A DNA stretch of 64,000 bases from Ammopiptanthus mongolicus (GCA_039655645.1 CM077344.1:4288699-4352698), one strand, 5' to 3'; shown: positions 9,607 to 19,858, numbered from the stretch's first letter. The notes: a model not told the origin generated them from the letters alone. Numbers and translations are program-made.

Positions 9607-12600
9607 CTCCTCCTTGATGCAATTTTCTATAACTCCAAGCATAGTTCGTAATTCCTCGAACTTCGGTTTTGGAAGTGTCTTCGTGAATATATCTGCAACT
9701 TGATCTTCAGTCTTGCAATACTCAAGTTGTATTTGCTTAGTTGCTTCTGCTTCTCGGATAAAGTGATATTTAATAGCTATGTGTTTTGTTCTGTTGTGAT
9801 GAACTGGATTCTTCGCCATTGCAATTGCAGATTTGTTGTCGCAGTAGATTGTAGTTGGCTCTGTCTGCTGTTCTCCTATATCACCAAGTATTTTTCTAAG
9901 CCATATTGCTTGGCTTGTAGCTTCAGCTGCTGCCACGTATTCTGCTTCTGCTGTTGATTGTGCAACAGTTGCTTGCTTCTTAGATGCCCAAGAAAATATT
10001 CCCGATCCAAGTGAAAAGGCGTAGCCTGACGTGCTCTTCATATCATCGATAGATCCTGCCCAGTCACTGTCGGTATAACCGAGCAACTTTGAGTTGGTTG
10101 TAGGTGTATACCATATACCAAACTCCTTGGTGCCTTGTAAATATCTCAAAATTCGTTTTCCTACTCCAAAGTGAATTTGGCTTGGGCTTTGCATAAACCT
10201 AGATAGAAGACTTGTGGCATACATGATATCTGGCCGTGTGGCTGTGAGATATAGAAGGCTTCCGATCAAACTTCTATAAAGTGTTGTATCTGCCTTTGGT
10301 GATCCATCGTCCTTTAGCAACTTTTCATTAGTCACCAGTGGAGTAGCAACTGGCTTGCACTCGTACATCTTGAATTTCTTTAGTAGTTCATTCGTGTATT
10401 TCTTCTGTGAAATAAATATCCCTTCTTTCCTTTGACTCACTTCAATGCCAAGGAAGTAGTGCATCAAACCCAAGTCTGTCATCTCGAATGTCTTCTTCAT
10501 GTCTTCTTTGAATTCAGCTATCATCTTTATATTGTTGCCAGTGTAGATAAGATCATCTACATACAGGGAGACAATGAGAGTGTCATACTGACCTTGGGTC
10601 TTGATGTATAGTGTTGGCTCACTTTTGCTCCTCCTGAATCCTTTATCTATAAAGTATTGATCAATTCTGCTATACCAGGCTCGAGGAGCTTGCTTCAAGC
10701 CATATAAAGCTTTCCTTAGCCTTAGTACTTTGTTTTCGTTGCCTTTGCTCACAAAGCCTTGTGGTTGCTCCACATAAACTTCTTCTTCAAGTATGCCATT
10801 GAGAAAGGCAGATTTAACATCTAGTTGAAAAATCTTCCACCCTTTTTGCGCTGCAAGAGCTATTAGAGCTCTTATTGTATCTAGACGAGCAACAGGGGCA
10901 AATGTTTCGTTGTAGTCGATTCCAGGCTGTTGTGAGTAACCCTTGGCTACTAGTCTGGCCTTGTGTTTTTGAATTGAGCCATCGGGGTTGAGCTTTGTCT
11001 TATAAACCCATTTAACTCCAATGATGTCCTTGTCTTTAGGACAATCCACTAACTCCCATGTGTTATTCTTCTCGATCATTCTAATCTCTTCTTCCATTGC
11101 CTTGACCCATACTTCTTGCTTTGATGCTGCTTCAAAGCTTTCAGGCTCAAGTATGGCCAAGTTGCAAGTTTCATATATATCCATCAAAGATCTTACTCTT
11201 CTCGGAGTAGATTCTGGTGAAGAACCTTGTTCTTGCGGAGGTGAAGGGAGCATACCTGGATCTTCTGTTATTTCTTCTTCAACTTCTTCAATTTCTTGGG
11301 GTCGTTGCATTGGTATGGAGATGCTGCTTTTGACAACTTTTTCTTCATCCCAATTCCAAGCAGCATTTTCATCAACCTCAACATCTCGACTGATGGTAAG
11401 CTTCTTTGTTTGTAGGTTGTAAACTCGATAACCTTTTGATTGTGTACTATACCCCAAGAATATGCCTCGTATTGTCTTGTCTTCTAGCTTGTGTCTCTTT
11501 TCATTTGGAACATGGATGTAGCAGATTGATCCAAAGACCCTTAGATGTTTGGCCGATGGCTTTTGCCCACTCCAAGCTTCTATAGGAGTCTTATCTCGAA
11601 CTGCCTTAGTTGGACATCTGTTTAGAATGTAGACAGCAGTGTAAACTGCTTCGGCCCAGAAGGTGTTTGGAAGACCCTTCTCCTTTAGCATTGATCTCGC
11701 CATCTCCATGACTGTGCGATTTTTCCTTTCAGATACTCCATTTTGTTGTGGAGTGTATGCAACTGTAAGTTGACGCTCAATGCCTTCGTCCTCACAGAAT
11801 TTATCGAACTCGCGTGAGTTGTACTCTTTGCCTTGATCACTTCGGAGTACTTTTATATGTTTCCCACTTTTCTTCTCGACGAGGGCCTTAAACTTCTTGA
11901 ATACTCCAAAAACTTCTGATTTTTCTCTAATAAAGTAGACCCATGTCATTCTAGAAAAATCATCAATGAAAAGGATGAAATACCTGTTGTTGGTAAGTGA
12001 TGGCATTCTCATCGGTCCACATACGTCTGTATGAACAAGCTCTAGCAAGTCCTTTGCTCTCCATGCTTTGTTAGTTGAGAAAGGTAGTCTGTGTTGTTTG
12101 CCAAGTAGACATCCTTCACATGCTTCATTATTTTCTTTGAGACATGGAAGATCTCTCATCATACCTTTCTTATATAGAAGCTTTAAGGCATAGGTGTTGA
12201 AGTGGCCAAATCTTCGATGCCATAGCCATGAATCATCAACATGCACTTTCATGGCAATGTTAGTAGTGTATTTGAAGCTTATTGGAAAACTTCTATTTCT
12301 TTTCTCCATTTTTACTTTGGCTATCTCTTGCCTTTTGTTTTTGTTGTCATATATCGTGCATATGTCACCTTCAAAGTGAAGAGCATAGCCTTTCTCCATC
12401 ATCTGACCAATGCTCAAGAGGTTTTCTTTAAGACTGGGAACTAGTAAGACATCTTTGATGAATCTCGTACCTTTCTTCGTTTCCACCATAACAGTGCCTT
12501 TGCCTTTCGTTTCCACAATAGCACCGTTCCCCAATCGAACTTTCACTTTGACAGAGTCATCAATATCCTTGAAGATGCTCCTATCTTTGGCCATGTGATT

Positions 12601-13620
12601 GCTGCATCCACTATCTAAGCACCACTTTCCACCCATTTCATCACTAGAATCTTGGGTAGCATAGAAAAGATGTTGCTCATGGTCATGCTGATGCTGCTCA
12701 TGGTTTTGATCCTCAACCAAATTAGCTTGATGCTTATTTTTGTTATAGCAATTCTTCTCCACGTGTCCAAATCTCTTGCAGTGTCGACATTGTGGCTTTC
12801 CACGATACCGACAATCTTTTTCGACATGATTTGTTCTCTTGCAAATACCACATGGAGAATACTTATTTTTTCTAGAGAAATCTCTAGAATTTTCTTTGCT
12901 TCTAAAATTTCTCGCACCATTATTATTTTTTTCTTCACTCCCATCATTATGAGATCGTAATTTTAGCTTTGATTGAAAGGCATTTTCAACTGAACCTTCA
13001 TCATGCCTATTCAATCTTTGCTCATATGCTTCAAGAGATCCCATTAGTTCTGTCACCGACAAGGTGGACAGATCTTTAGTTTGCTCAATAGTTGTCACAA
13101 TTGCATCATACCTTTGGGGAATAGAAATTAGAATTTTCTCGACAATTCTCTTGTCAAGAATATTTTCCCCATAGGCTTTCATTTGATTTACTATTTCTTT
13201 AATTTTGGAATAATAATCTTTTATGGTCTCAGACTCTTTCATTTTAATTAATTCAAACTCTCGTCTTAGAGTTTGAAGTTTAATGGTGCGTACCTTGTTA
13301 CTGCCGTGAAACTCCTCCTTGAGAATATTCCACGCATCCTTAGCACTAGTAGCTCCCATAATTCTTGGAAAGATTGTGTCGGCCACAGCTTGTTGAAGAA
13401 TAAATAATGCCTTCGAGTCTTTTTGCTTATTCTCCTTCAACTCTTTCTTTTGAGCCACAGTAAGAGTTGAAATGTCTTGAGGAATAGTAAATCCTTCTTC
13501 TACAATGTCCCATAAATCTTGGAAGCAAAAATATGTCTTCATTTTTACGCTCCAAAAATCATAGTTTTCACCTGAGAAAATTGGGACAGGCATAGATGAT
13601 AGTTGGGTTGTGTCTGCCAT
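9601..13620 (-). CDS. Copia gag-pol polyprotein
   Basis: One uninterrupted frame of 1339 residues in Ty1/copia order. Gag (UBN2-type) covers about residues 10-220, then two CCHC zinc knuckles (about 257-291; CGICKRTNHVEKDC and CRHCKRFGHVEKNC). The aspartic protease site is LDSG at about 335. The integrase HHCC region follows (WHRRFGH ... CEGCLLGKQH), then the catalytic core with D, D and E in HTDVCGP, FIDDFSR and PQQNGVSERKNR. Reverse transcriptase starts near 870 with YVDD at about 1019, and RNase H (YTDSDWAGS, AEAEYVAA) near 1185-1300. Start chosen as MADTTQLSSMPVPIFSGENY, typical for gag of this group. All catalytic residues checked are present, so the copy could be active. The element belongs to the widespread Tnt1-like plant copia elements; I do not assign a finer lineage. 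Confidence 0.97.
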   Translation of the reverse strand: MADTTQLSSMPVPIFSGENYDFWSVKMKTYFCFQDLWDIVEEGFTIPQDISTLTVAQKKELKENKQKDSKALFILQQAVADTIFPRIMGATSAKDAWNILKEEFHGSNKVRTIKLQTLRREFELIKMKESETIKDYYSKIKEIVNQMKAYGENILDKRIVEKILISIPQRYDAIVTTIEQTKDLSTLSVTELMGSLEAYEQRLNRHDEGSVENAFQSKLKLRSHNDGSEEKNNNGARNFRSKENSRDFSRKNKYSPCGICKRTNHVEKDCRYRGKPQCRHCKRFGHVEKNCYNKNKHQANLVEDQNHEQHQHDHEQHLFYATQDSSDEMGGKWCLDSGCSNHMAKDRSIFKDIDDSVKVKVRLGNGAIVETKGKGTVMVETKKGTRFIKDVLLVPSLKENLLSIGQMMEKGYALHFEGDICTIYDNKNKRQEIAKVKMEKRNRSFPISFKYTTNIAMKVHVDDSWLWHRRFGHFNTYALKLLYKKGMMRDLPCLKENNEACEGCLLGKQHRLPFSTNKAWRAKDLLELVHTDVCGPMRMPSLTNNRYFILFIDDFSRMTWVYFIREKSEVFGVFKKFKALVEKKSGKHIKVLRSDQGKEYNSREFDKFCEDEGIERQLTVAYTPQQNGVSERKNRTVMEMARSMLKEKGLPNTFWAEAVYTAVYILNRCPTKAVRDKTPIEAWSGQKPSAKHLRVFGSICYIHVPNEKRHKLEDKTIRGIFLGYSTQSKGYRVYNLQTKKLTISRDVEVDENAAWNWDEEKVVKSSISIPMQRPQEIEEVEEEITEDPGMLPSPPQEQGSSPESTPRRVRSLMDIYETCNLAILEPESFEAASKQEVWVKAMEEEIRMIEKNNTWELVDCPKDKDIIGVKWVYKTKLNPDGSIQKHKARLVAKGYSQQPGIDYNETFAPVARLDTIRALIALAAQKGWKIFQLDVKSAFLNGILEEEVYVEQPQGFVSKGNENKVLRLRKALYGLKQAPRAWYSRIDQYFIDKGFRRSKSEPTLYIKTQGQYDTLIVSLYVDDLIYTGNNIKMIAEFKEDMKKTFEMTDLGLMHYFLGIEVSQRKEGIFISQKKYTNELLKKFKMYECKPVATPLVTNEKLLKDDGSPKADTTLYRSLIGSLLYLTATRPDIMYATSLLSRFMQSPSQIHFGVGKRILRYLQGTKEFGIWYTPTTNSKLLGYTDSDWAGSIDDMKSTSGYAFSLGSGIFSWASKKQATVAQSTAEAEYVAAAEATSQAIWLRKILGDIGEQQTEPTTIYCDNKSAIAMAKNPVHHNRTKHIAIKYHFIREAEATKQIQLEYCKTEDQVADIFTKTLPKPKFEELRTMLGVIENCIKEEC
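9607..9616 (-). other. Polypurine tract of the copia element
   Basis: CAAGGAGGAG on the minus strand, directly against the 3' LTR. It primes plus-strand DNA synthesis and here also encodes the C-terminal Ile-Lys-Glu-Glu part of gag-pol. Confidence 0.85.
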
Positions 13621-13715
13621 GGCTCTAGAAAATATTGCAACTAGTTTATGATAGATGAGAGATTTTTGTGAAGTAGTTGGGATGTATTACTACGCCCAGT
13701 ATATGACCGAACGTA

Positions 13716-13727
13716 GCTCTGATACCA
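13716..13727 (-). other. Primer-binding site (initiator tRNA-Met)
   Basis: TGGTATCAGAGC on the minus strand, one base from the 5' LTR. This is the standard copia primer site. Confidence 0.93.
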
Positions 13728-13728
13728 C

Positions 13729-14084
13729 TGATAGAATTTAAGAAAATGAAAATGATAGTTGGATAGTAGAAGGCTTAATTTGCTTAATTTTCAAGATTTA
13801 TATTGAAAGTATTGCACCCAAGAAGATAACGTGGAGGACTTATGGTTGGAGAAGTACAAGTTGCTTTTCCATTTCTTCAATTGTTACAACTCATTATAGG
13901 CCTATTTATAGGCTACAGCCACCGCCATACTGTGGTTGTTTAGAGTTTTCTAGATTGTTCTGACATTTCTTACACTAGCTACCTATTGCATGTTTTTTAT
14001 TGTTAAAACTCTAGCACATTCTAGACAATACATTTAGCTTAGAAGTTTGTAGAATTTTCAGAAAATTTGCATCACTTTTTAACA
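13729..14084 (-). repeat. 5' LTR of the copia element
   Basis: 356 bases, differing from the 3' LTR at a single base that I could find. It would carry the element's promoter; no expression signal was tested. Confidence 0.97.
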
Positions 14085-14282
14085 GGTGCAGAGGTGGCGC
14101 AGTTCAGAGGACACGGAGGATGCGGCGGCTAAGGTTGGGCCGTCGAGGCGGGTGAGGATGTGGGTATGAATGATGTCGGGATGCAGTACGGTGGTGATGA
14201 TGGGTGGTGAAGTTGATGACGCCGCTAGGTTTTCCGTTCCTTCATCATGTGATATTGCTGAAGCCATAATCCTTGTTTTCAT

Positions 14283-15471
14283 GGTTTAGGGTTTAAGAAA
14301 GACAGAGGTAGTTGTGGTGTGCTATTGTATATGGGTTAGAGCACACTTAATACTCTCTCATATATAATTTTAGTTTATCAAAAAAAAAAAAAAGACCTAG
14401 TAGTAATATTATGATATGGGGTAGTATGGGATATTTATTTATTTATTGATGGGATCTCAAAAGGGTTAAGTAGATCTTCGGTTAAAACCCAATAGGGTGC
14501 AACTTGAAAGGTGCATCAATTTTCAACGTTCAGTTTAATTCGTAGAGTGTATTTTGCTGCTTTCCTAGATTTTGACATGTATTGGTGATGTCTTGTGTAT
14601 CTAGGCTGGACACTACGTATACTAGATTGGGACCTAACGTTGTGCGGGTGCAATTTTGCTTTCAATTCTGTAGTGTTTGATTTGGAATAAATTGACAATG
14701 AAATGGTAATAAAAGTCGATATAAGTTAACATATATAACCTTTCAAGAAAATCAAAAAAGAACAACAAAAATAAATAAATAAATAAAAGAGGCCTAAATC
14801 CTAAGGGCAATACTCTATTTCTAAGAAGACCTTCTTCAATGCTTTTCACATCTGAAGTTGGTGTTTTATCTATTGGAGATGCACTGGTTATCAATTTTTT
14901 TATGCAGTGTGTGAGTGGAGTTTTAAATAGGAAGTCTGTTTTGAATGGCGAAACGAGATTCTTGTGGACAATGTTATTTGTCTTCTTATGTATGTTATCA
15001 ATATTGTTGGACTGAATGGATTAAGGAGGAGCTGATGAGACATACAGGGGAAGAGTATTCTGTGTTAGCATTGTTTTTTGGTTAGTTTGGCGCATTATGA
15101 AACTATTGCATCAGTACCATATCAAGAAGGTGTCATTATATAAGTAAATATATATTGTTATTTTATCCTAGCTAGAAGGAGAGCTTAGTTATCAAATAGG
15201 AGGACCAATGTTTGAGTTGAACATGTGAAGCCAATTATAATTTCGATTTGTGAGATATCTTCAAGCCTCTTAATGGTCCTTCTATTGCTGGATCAATATT
15301 TGTATTTTGCCCCAGGTTCAATATGCAATATGCAAGGGTGTTAGGAATTTTTAAATATAAGAGCATGTTCTCTTGTATCCTCTGCTATGCTTTTGGGGCT
15401 AGTTAGCTGCCCTGTCTTGGTACTTTCATTACTGCTAATTTGTAGCACTCCTTGTGTTATAATTTAGTTGT
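14283..15471. other. F-box A upstream region, no gene
   Basis: The first 350 bases match the upstream region of F-box C (compare 27951-28180: shared GGATATTTATTTATTTATTGATGG and TGACATGTATTGGTGATG), so this is duplicated promoter DNA. From about 14650 the match is lost. Nothing recognisable to 15471. Confidence 0.6.
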
Positions 15472-15480
15472 TTTATATTA

Positions 15481-15786
15481 GGTTTAATTGTACTTTTAAT
15501 CTCCCAGTTTTTTTAATTGTGCGATTTTCGTCCCTCAAAAATTTTAATTGCACATTTAGTCCCTCAACTTTTTCCATTGTATGATTTTAGTCCCTCAAAA
15601 AATTTAATTGCACTTTTCATCCCTCAATTTTATGAAATTGTGCAAAATTAGCCCTTCTAGGGACCAAAATAAAGGCTTTAATTGCACAATTTTGAAAAGT
15701 TATGGGATGAAAAGTACAATTAAAATTTTGGAGGGATCAAAATCGCATAATTGAAAAAGTTGAGGGACGAAAAGTGCACTTAAACC
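15481..15786. mobile_element. 306-base foldback element with 9-base target duplication
   Basis: The two ends form long inverted repeats (GGTTTAATTGTACTTTTAATC... and its complement ...CGAAAAGTGCACTTAAACC), with repeated blocks of TTTTAGTCCCTCAA inside. Identical TTTATATTA repeats flank it (15472-15480 and 15787-15795). A 9-base duplication is the Mutator-superfamily mark, so this is a Mutator-type miniature element. No coding sequence. Confidence 0.88.
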
Positions 15787-15795
15787 TTTATATTA

Positions 15796-16337
15796 ATACA
15801 CTTCCTTAGCTTATCAAAAAAATTATTTACATTAATTAGACATAGCAGATCATTAATCAAGAGTGAACAGCATATATAGGACATTATTTAAGAGATGTGG
15901 AGCCAAATTCCAAGTAGGCAAATTAGGAAATGGTACTTTTGGCAATTCACCTAATTCTTTAGGATCCATTCTTTGGCACTCAGTTTGCAATGGAAACAAA
16001 CTCTGCAGAAGACATGCTTCTGTTAAGTGTAGGTCTATCGTAAAAACATGATAGTCCAAAGTCAATAAAAGCTTGAATTTTCCAATCATTAATTGGTCAA
16101 AATTTAGTACTTTGAAGGGAAAGTAAACAAAGGTAACAAACAAACAGAAGCTAACTTTATCCATTAAAAATCAAACCTTGCAAGCGGCAAGGACAAGACA
16201 TCTTCACACTTCAGATAGAGTCAGAGAATTCGAAAGCCTTTAGTTTTAACCAAAATCTTCTTTTAGGTCTCATTATAAATTCATTGGCAGTCAGCACAAA
16301 ATACATAAATTCATTGGCAAATGCCTAGTACCTGCAG
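15796..16337. other. Unassigned DNA
   Basis: No gene recognised. Short open frames on both strands between 15853 and 16164 resemble no family I know and are probably chance. Confidence 0.4.
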
Positions 16338-16840
16338 CAAAGATCAGCTAAAGAATTGTTGCATGATCCATTTTTTGCGTCCGATGATGTGTCAACAATA
16401 GCAAAGATTGGAGTTCAGGAGCCATTCTTAAATCACGGTAAGATGGACAAACTTCAATTAAGTGAGGATTCAACTAGGACTCAAATGTCAATAACTGGGA
16501 AGCTCAATCCTGAAGATGATACTATCTTTCTCAAAGTGCAGATTTCTGATAAGGATGGTATGTAATATTTTCATGATTCTGATTGTCCTATTTGGTTCAT
16601 ATTAGGGAAAATTTTGTTTTAATTTAAAGCTGTACAAATACTTTTTTCCTTGCAATTTTACCACAATACCATTTACTTTTGTTATAGCAAATGAACTTTT
16701 AATTGGCTAAAGTTTATAGACCTGAGGTGATCTTTATCCTGGCGGTTCACTCATAATTCAAGCCAATTGATTGAACTAACAATAAAAAATTTCTTCTGCC
16801 TTCTCCTGCAGGTTCGGGAGGAATATATTATATTATGAGT
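16338..16840 (+). pseudogene. WNK kinase fragment
   Basis: Exon 16338-16557, after a CAG acceptor and before a GTATGT donor, encodes QRSAKELLHDPFFAS (end of the kinase domain) and later TQMSITGKLNPEDDTIFLKV and QISDKDG. This is the conserved stretch after the kinase domain of plant WNK (with-no-lysine) kinases, leading into the OSR1-type C-terminal domain. The next exon starts at 16812 in the expected phase (DG-S), but its Arg-Asn-Ile-Tyr-Phe match holds only after an indel and fades by 16840. No catalytic part is present. It is a two-exon piece of a larger gene, out of context. Confidence 0.82.
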
Positions 16841-16904
16841 GTCAAGGATGAATACATTATCATGATTCAGTGAAGATCATGCAAAAGGAGCTTTTTTTAC
16901 TTCC

Positions 16905-17688
16905 ATAGTGTAATTTCATTCTTATATTACGGATCTAATGTAGTTTTTAAAAAAATTACGATTGTAGGGTAAGTCTCATATAGTATCTACGAGATCGCGT
17001 AGCAAGTCGTATTTTAGATATACAACTTCAACAAAAATACAAGAAAGTCGTGGTCCTTAAACAAGACTTGTACTTTTTATATTTTTTATTGAATGGAATG
17101 TGTAATATGTGACAATAATCTTATTTTTTTAAATTTTTTTGGAAGGAGTCGTGTTGCATAGACACGACTTCCTCGTTTGTTTTTTATTTTTAAGAAAAAA
17201 AAAGGCAAGTCGTGAACATCAAGCACAACTTGCCTTAAACCTGCACTCATCAATTCTTGTTTCTTGCATCGTGTCACGTAATTTGTTGCATGTATTCATC
17301 ATTAAACATTCTTATTTGCATGAAAGCTTCATAGAATTTATAGTTAATTATGACTTGTTATATCCATTCAAGGAACCATTTCTCTGTTGTCTTTTGCGGG
17401 GTTGTCTTTTGTGGGTATTCCTTCCCGGAGAATTTGAATTGCCCCTTTATTTTTTTTTAAAAATAATTAAAAGGCTTAGCCGTGATTATGAAATACGACT
17501 CCTAAAAAATTGATATGAAGTCGTATATCAAATGTTCGACTTGATAAAAAGAATTGAAAAGTTGAAGTCGTGTTTGAGAAATACGACTTGCAATGCTAAC
17601 TCGTAAATTCCAATTACGACTTACTCCACATTTGTAATTTTTTAAAAAACTACACCAGATTTGTAATATTGGAACCAAATTGCACTAT
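16905..17688. mobile_element. 784-base element with 71-base terminal inverted repeats
   Basis: The left end (16905-16975, ATAGTGTAATTTCATTCTTA...GGGTAAGTC) is the imperfect reverse complement of the right end (17618-17688, GACTTACTCC...GCACTAT). Inside, the motif AAGTCGT or its complement ACGACTT recurs many times. No transposase frame is present and I could not settle a target duplication. It separates the WNK and villin fragments. Confidence 0.82.
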
Positions 17689-17764
17689 AAAAGTAAAAAA
17701 GTCTGCAAAAGGGATTTGCACAAGGAAAATGTTAAATTACATTTAGTAGTCAATGAGTGCGCAC

Positions 17765-18040
17765 TGAATTTATGAAGTTCGTGAATGGAGAATACTTTGC
17801 CTGTTTCGTTCTGACAACTCGTTTTCCTTTGCATACATAGAGAACACACGTGTTTCAAACTCCTCTTCTTCAACTTTTCTAAATCCAGATGCAACACCCC
17901 CTTCCAGTGGTATTATACAGGGCTTAAAGTACGACAAACTTGTCAGATTCATGCCCTTGGATTTCCCTGTGCTTCACTTCACGCCTTCCAAGAGATGCAT
18001 CAAGTTCAACAATTTTAATGGCTGTTGTTCCAGCCTCATC
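17765..18040 (-). pseudogene. Villin fragment with frameshifts
   Basis: On the minus strand, after a CTTATAG acceptor, the sequence encodes DEAGTAAIKIVELDASLGRR, VKHREIQGHESDKF and then, in another frame, YFKPCIIPLEGGVASGF and EEEEFETR. This is the first gelsolin repeat of plant villins, actin-bundling proteins. The frame breaks at about 17934 (two bases short), again at about 17840 (LYVCKGKRVVR continues in a third frame), and the match fades at about 17765. It is a decayed piece of a gene normally about 950 residues long. Confidence 0.87.
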
Positions 18041-19224
18041 CTATAAGAAAAGTCACCATGTCAATAGAGATTATTCTTTTGTTAAAATATATTGGTACAA
18101 GAATTTCCAAACAACTACGGGCCATGATAACAGTAGAGATTGTGTTAAAAGCTTTCCATAGTTATATATCATATAAGTTGTGTCATTCTCCTCGAATTAT
18201 AAGTCGACATTGGTCACAATATTCCACAGCGACGAAGCAGGGGTAGGAGATAGTCTTGGTGACCCATTGTCGTTCCGCCGACGGCGACGAAGCAGGGGTA
18301 TAGCGTCATCGGGCCTAATCCACCTCGCACCACTTATCCTCCATCGTCATCCATTTATTTGTCTCTTCGGGCGCCGGTCATGCAAGGGAATTATCATGTT
18401 ATTCTAAACGGATTGAGGCAGCCAGGAATTTGTGTTTCTATTGCAAAGGCGGAGAACAACACTCAGAGAGCAGAGAGAAATTTGTGATCTAAAGGCAAAC
18501 AGCCGAGAGCAGCCACGTAAGATGATTAGTTACGTGGAAAAAATTGTATAAGGTGGCAAAAATGTGACTAAGGTGTCTGAGGCAAAATTTGAGGGTGAGG
18601 TTTAATATATTATAATATATAATAGATAGATTGTATCTTGGTTTTATTTTCTTTATGTGCAAATATTTTTTAGTCAATAGCCGGAGACTAAGAGCACCTC
18701 TAATGTGTAAATATAATTCTAGAATACAATCAACGATAATTTCGAAAATTAAATTCTTGAAGTGATGAAATTTAATTTTATGTATGAGGAATTCCAAAGT
18801 TTATTATTATCATCAGCTCATAATTTTTGTTATAAAACATTTCTCTAGTTTCAGTTTGTTTTGAGAATTAATCTTAAATTGTCAACCTGCAAGTATGTTC
18901 ATATGATGGTGTTATGTGGATGAATAGTATGCTTGATTTTTAGTCTAACATTGGATAATTTCTGGGAATTTTAGATGTTTCAAATGTTGTTTGTCTGCCC
19001 TTTGGTTTTTTATAAGTTATTTAAATCTTTGTAGCTTGTGTAACTTGCTAGTGTACTTGAAGAGGCTTCCTTGTTATTTACCTGTCTTTAAACAGTGTGA
19101 TGAGATGAGACCTTAACATAGGATGTCAGGCTGATCCGAGTTTTTCTTACTCACTCGTTGCAACAAACAACCTTAAAGGATAATATAGGCTGATCAGAGT
19201 TTTTCTTACTCACTCGTTGCAACT
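18041..19224. other. Duplicated DRB upstream DNA with unassigned insert
   Basis: 18630-18680 matches 28310-28360, and 18800-19200 matches 30030-30400 upstream of the intact DRB gene, so most of this is the promoter/5' intron side of DRB copy B. A GC-richer stretch at 18215-18370 is not matched there and resembles nothing known to me. About 19120-19160 and 19180-19222 form a direct repeat (GAGTTTTTCTTACTCACTCG). Confidence 0.55.
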
Positions 19225-19858
19225 TGATAGAATGAGAAGTTGATTACAAATAAGTACATAAAATCTTTATATAGGCTAATGATTTAACAATTAATTATTA
19301 ATAAACTAACTAATCTCTTCAACTAACCATATATCTAATAGCCCCGCACAAGCTGGAGGTGCTAGCACTTCAAGCATGGGAATGAACAACAATCAAGAAA
19401 TGATTAACAAGCAAGAAATGAATCTAAAAAAAATACAAGCCGAAATTATATCGGCTAATCAAGAAAAAATCTGAAAATGATAGAGGCAACGACCGAAATT
19501 CATAGATTTGAGAAGCCTTCCACCTTCTTTTAAGACTCGTCGATCTTCTTCTTGCTTTTCCACGAACTCGTTCCAAAAGCAAAAGAATCTTGCCAGAATG
19601 AACATTGGCAAAAATATGAATTTGTAAGTTATTTAAATCTTTGTAGCTCGTGTAACTTGCTAGTGTACTTGAAGAAGGAAACATGGTAGAGCCCATAGAA
19701 GAAGGAATAATAATTAAGAGAGAAAAATAGGAAATATGGAATTGATAGAATGAGAAGTTGATTATAAATGAGTACATAAAGCCTTTATATAGGCTAATGA
19801 TTTAACAACTAATTATTAACAAACTAAGTAATCTCTTCAACTAACTATATATCTAATA
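19225..19858. mobile_element. TRIM-like element (116-base direct terminal repeats)
   Basis: Two direct repeats of the same length (19225-19340 and 19743-19858), starting TGATAGAATGAGAAGTTGAT and ending ATATATCTAATA, enclose about 400 non-coding bases. Next to the left repeat is GCCCCGCACAAGCTGGAGG, which resembles the polypurine tract side of minus-strand copia elements. The size fits a terminal-repeat retrotransposon in miniature. No clear primer site or target duplication was found. The interior at 19625-19675 duplicates the host sequence at 19010-19065. Confidence 0.6.

Larger units (their letters stand above)
9251..14084 (-). mobile_element. Full-length Ty1/copia LTR retrotransposon
   Basis: Two 356-base LTRs (9251-9606 and 13729-14084) bounded by TG...CA, a 5-base target duplication GGTGC (9246-9250 and 14085-14089), a tRNA-Met primer site next to the right (5') LTR, a polypurine tract next to the left (3') LTR, and one long gag-pol frame. 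By eye the LTRs differ at one base (GCAAG versus TCAAG), so the insertion is very recent. It lies in the same orientation as the F-box gene it interrupts. Confidence 0.97.
8409..14282 (-). pseudogene. F-box gene A (At2g27310-like), split by a copia retrotransposon
   Basis: The gene reads from ATG at 14282 to 14085 (66 codons, ending at LRHLCT), and continues in frame from 9245 to the stop at 8409 (278 codons), with the retrotransposon and one copy of the GGTGC target duplication between. No other stop or frameshift is seen, so the reading frame was about 344 codons when the element landed. The F-box (HPDIIHTHILTRLDGPTLAA to WRNVCTATWPSL) sits near residues 36-85, as in copies B and C. F-box proteins of this type are substrate-recognition parts of SCF ubiquitin ligases; the C-terminal part has no known target. 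Odd: a run of seven His from a CAT repeat (about 9078-9098) replaces a short Asn/His stretch of the other copies. Transcripts now would end inside the element. Confidence 0.88.

Noticed and set aside
15853..16164. 103-residue minus-strand frame
   Set aside because: No similarity to a known family and no supporting splice signals.
19424..19777. 117-residue minus-strand frame inside the TRIM-like element
   Set aside because: It spans one terminal repeat and copied host sequence and has no retroelement domain.
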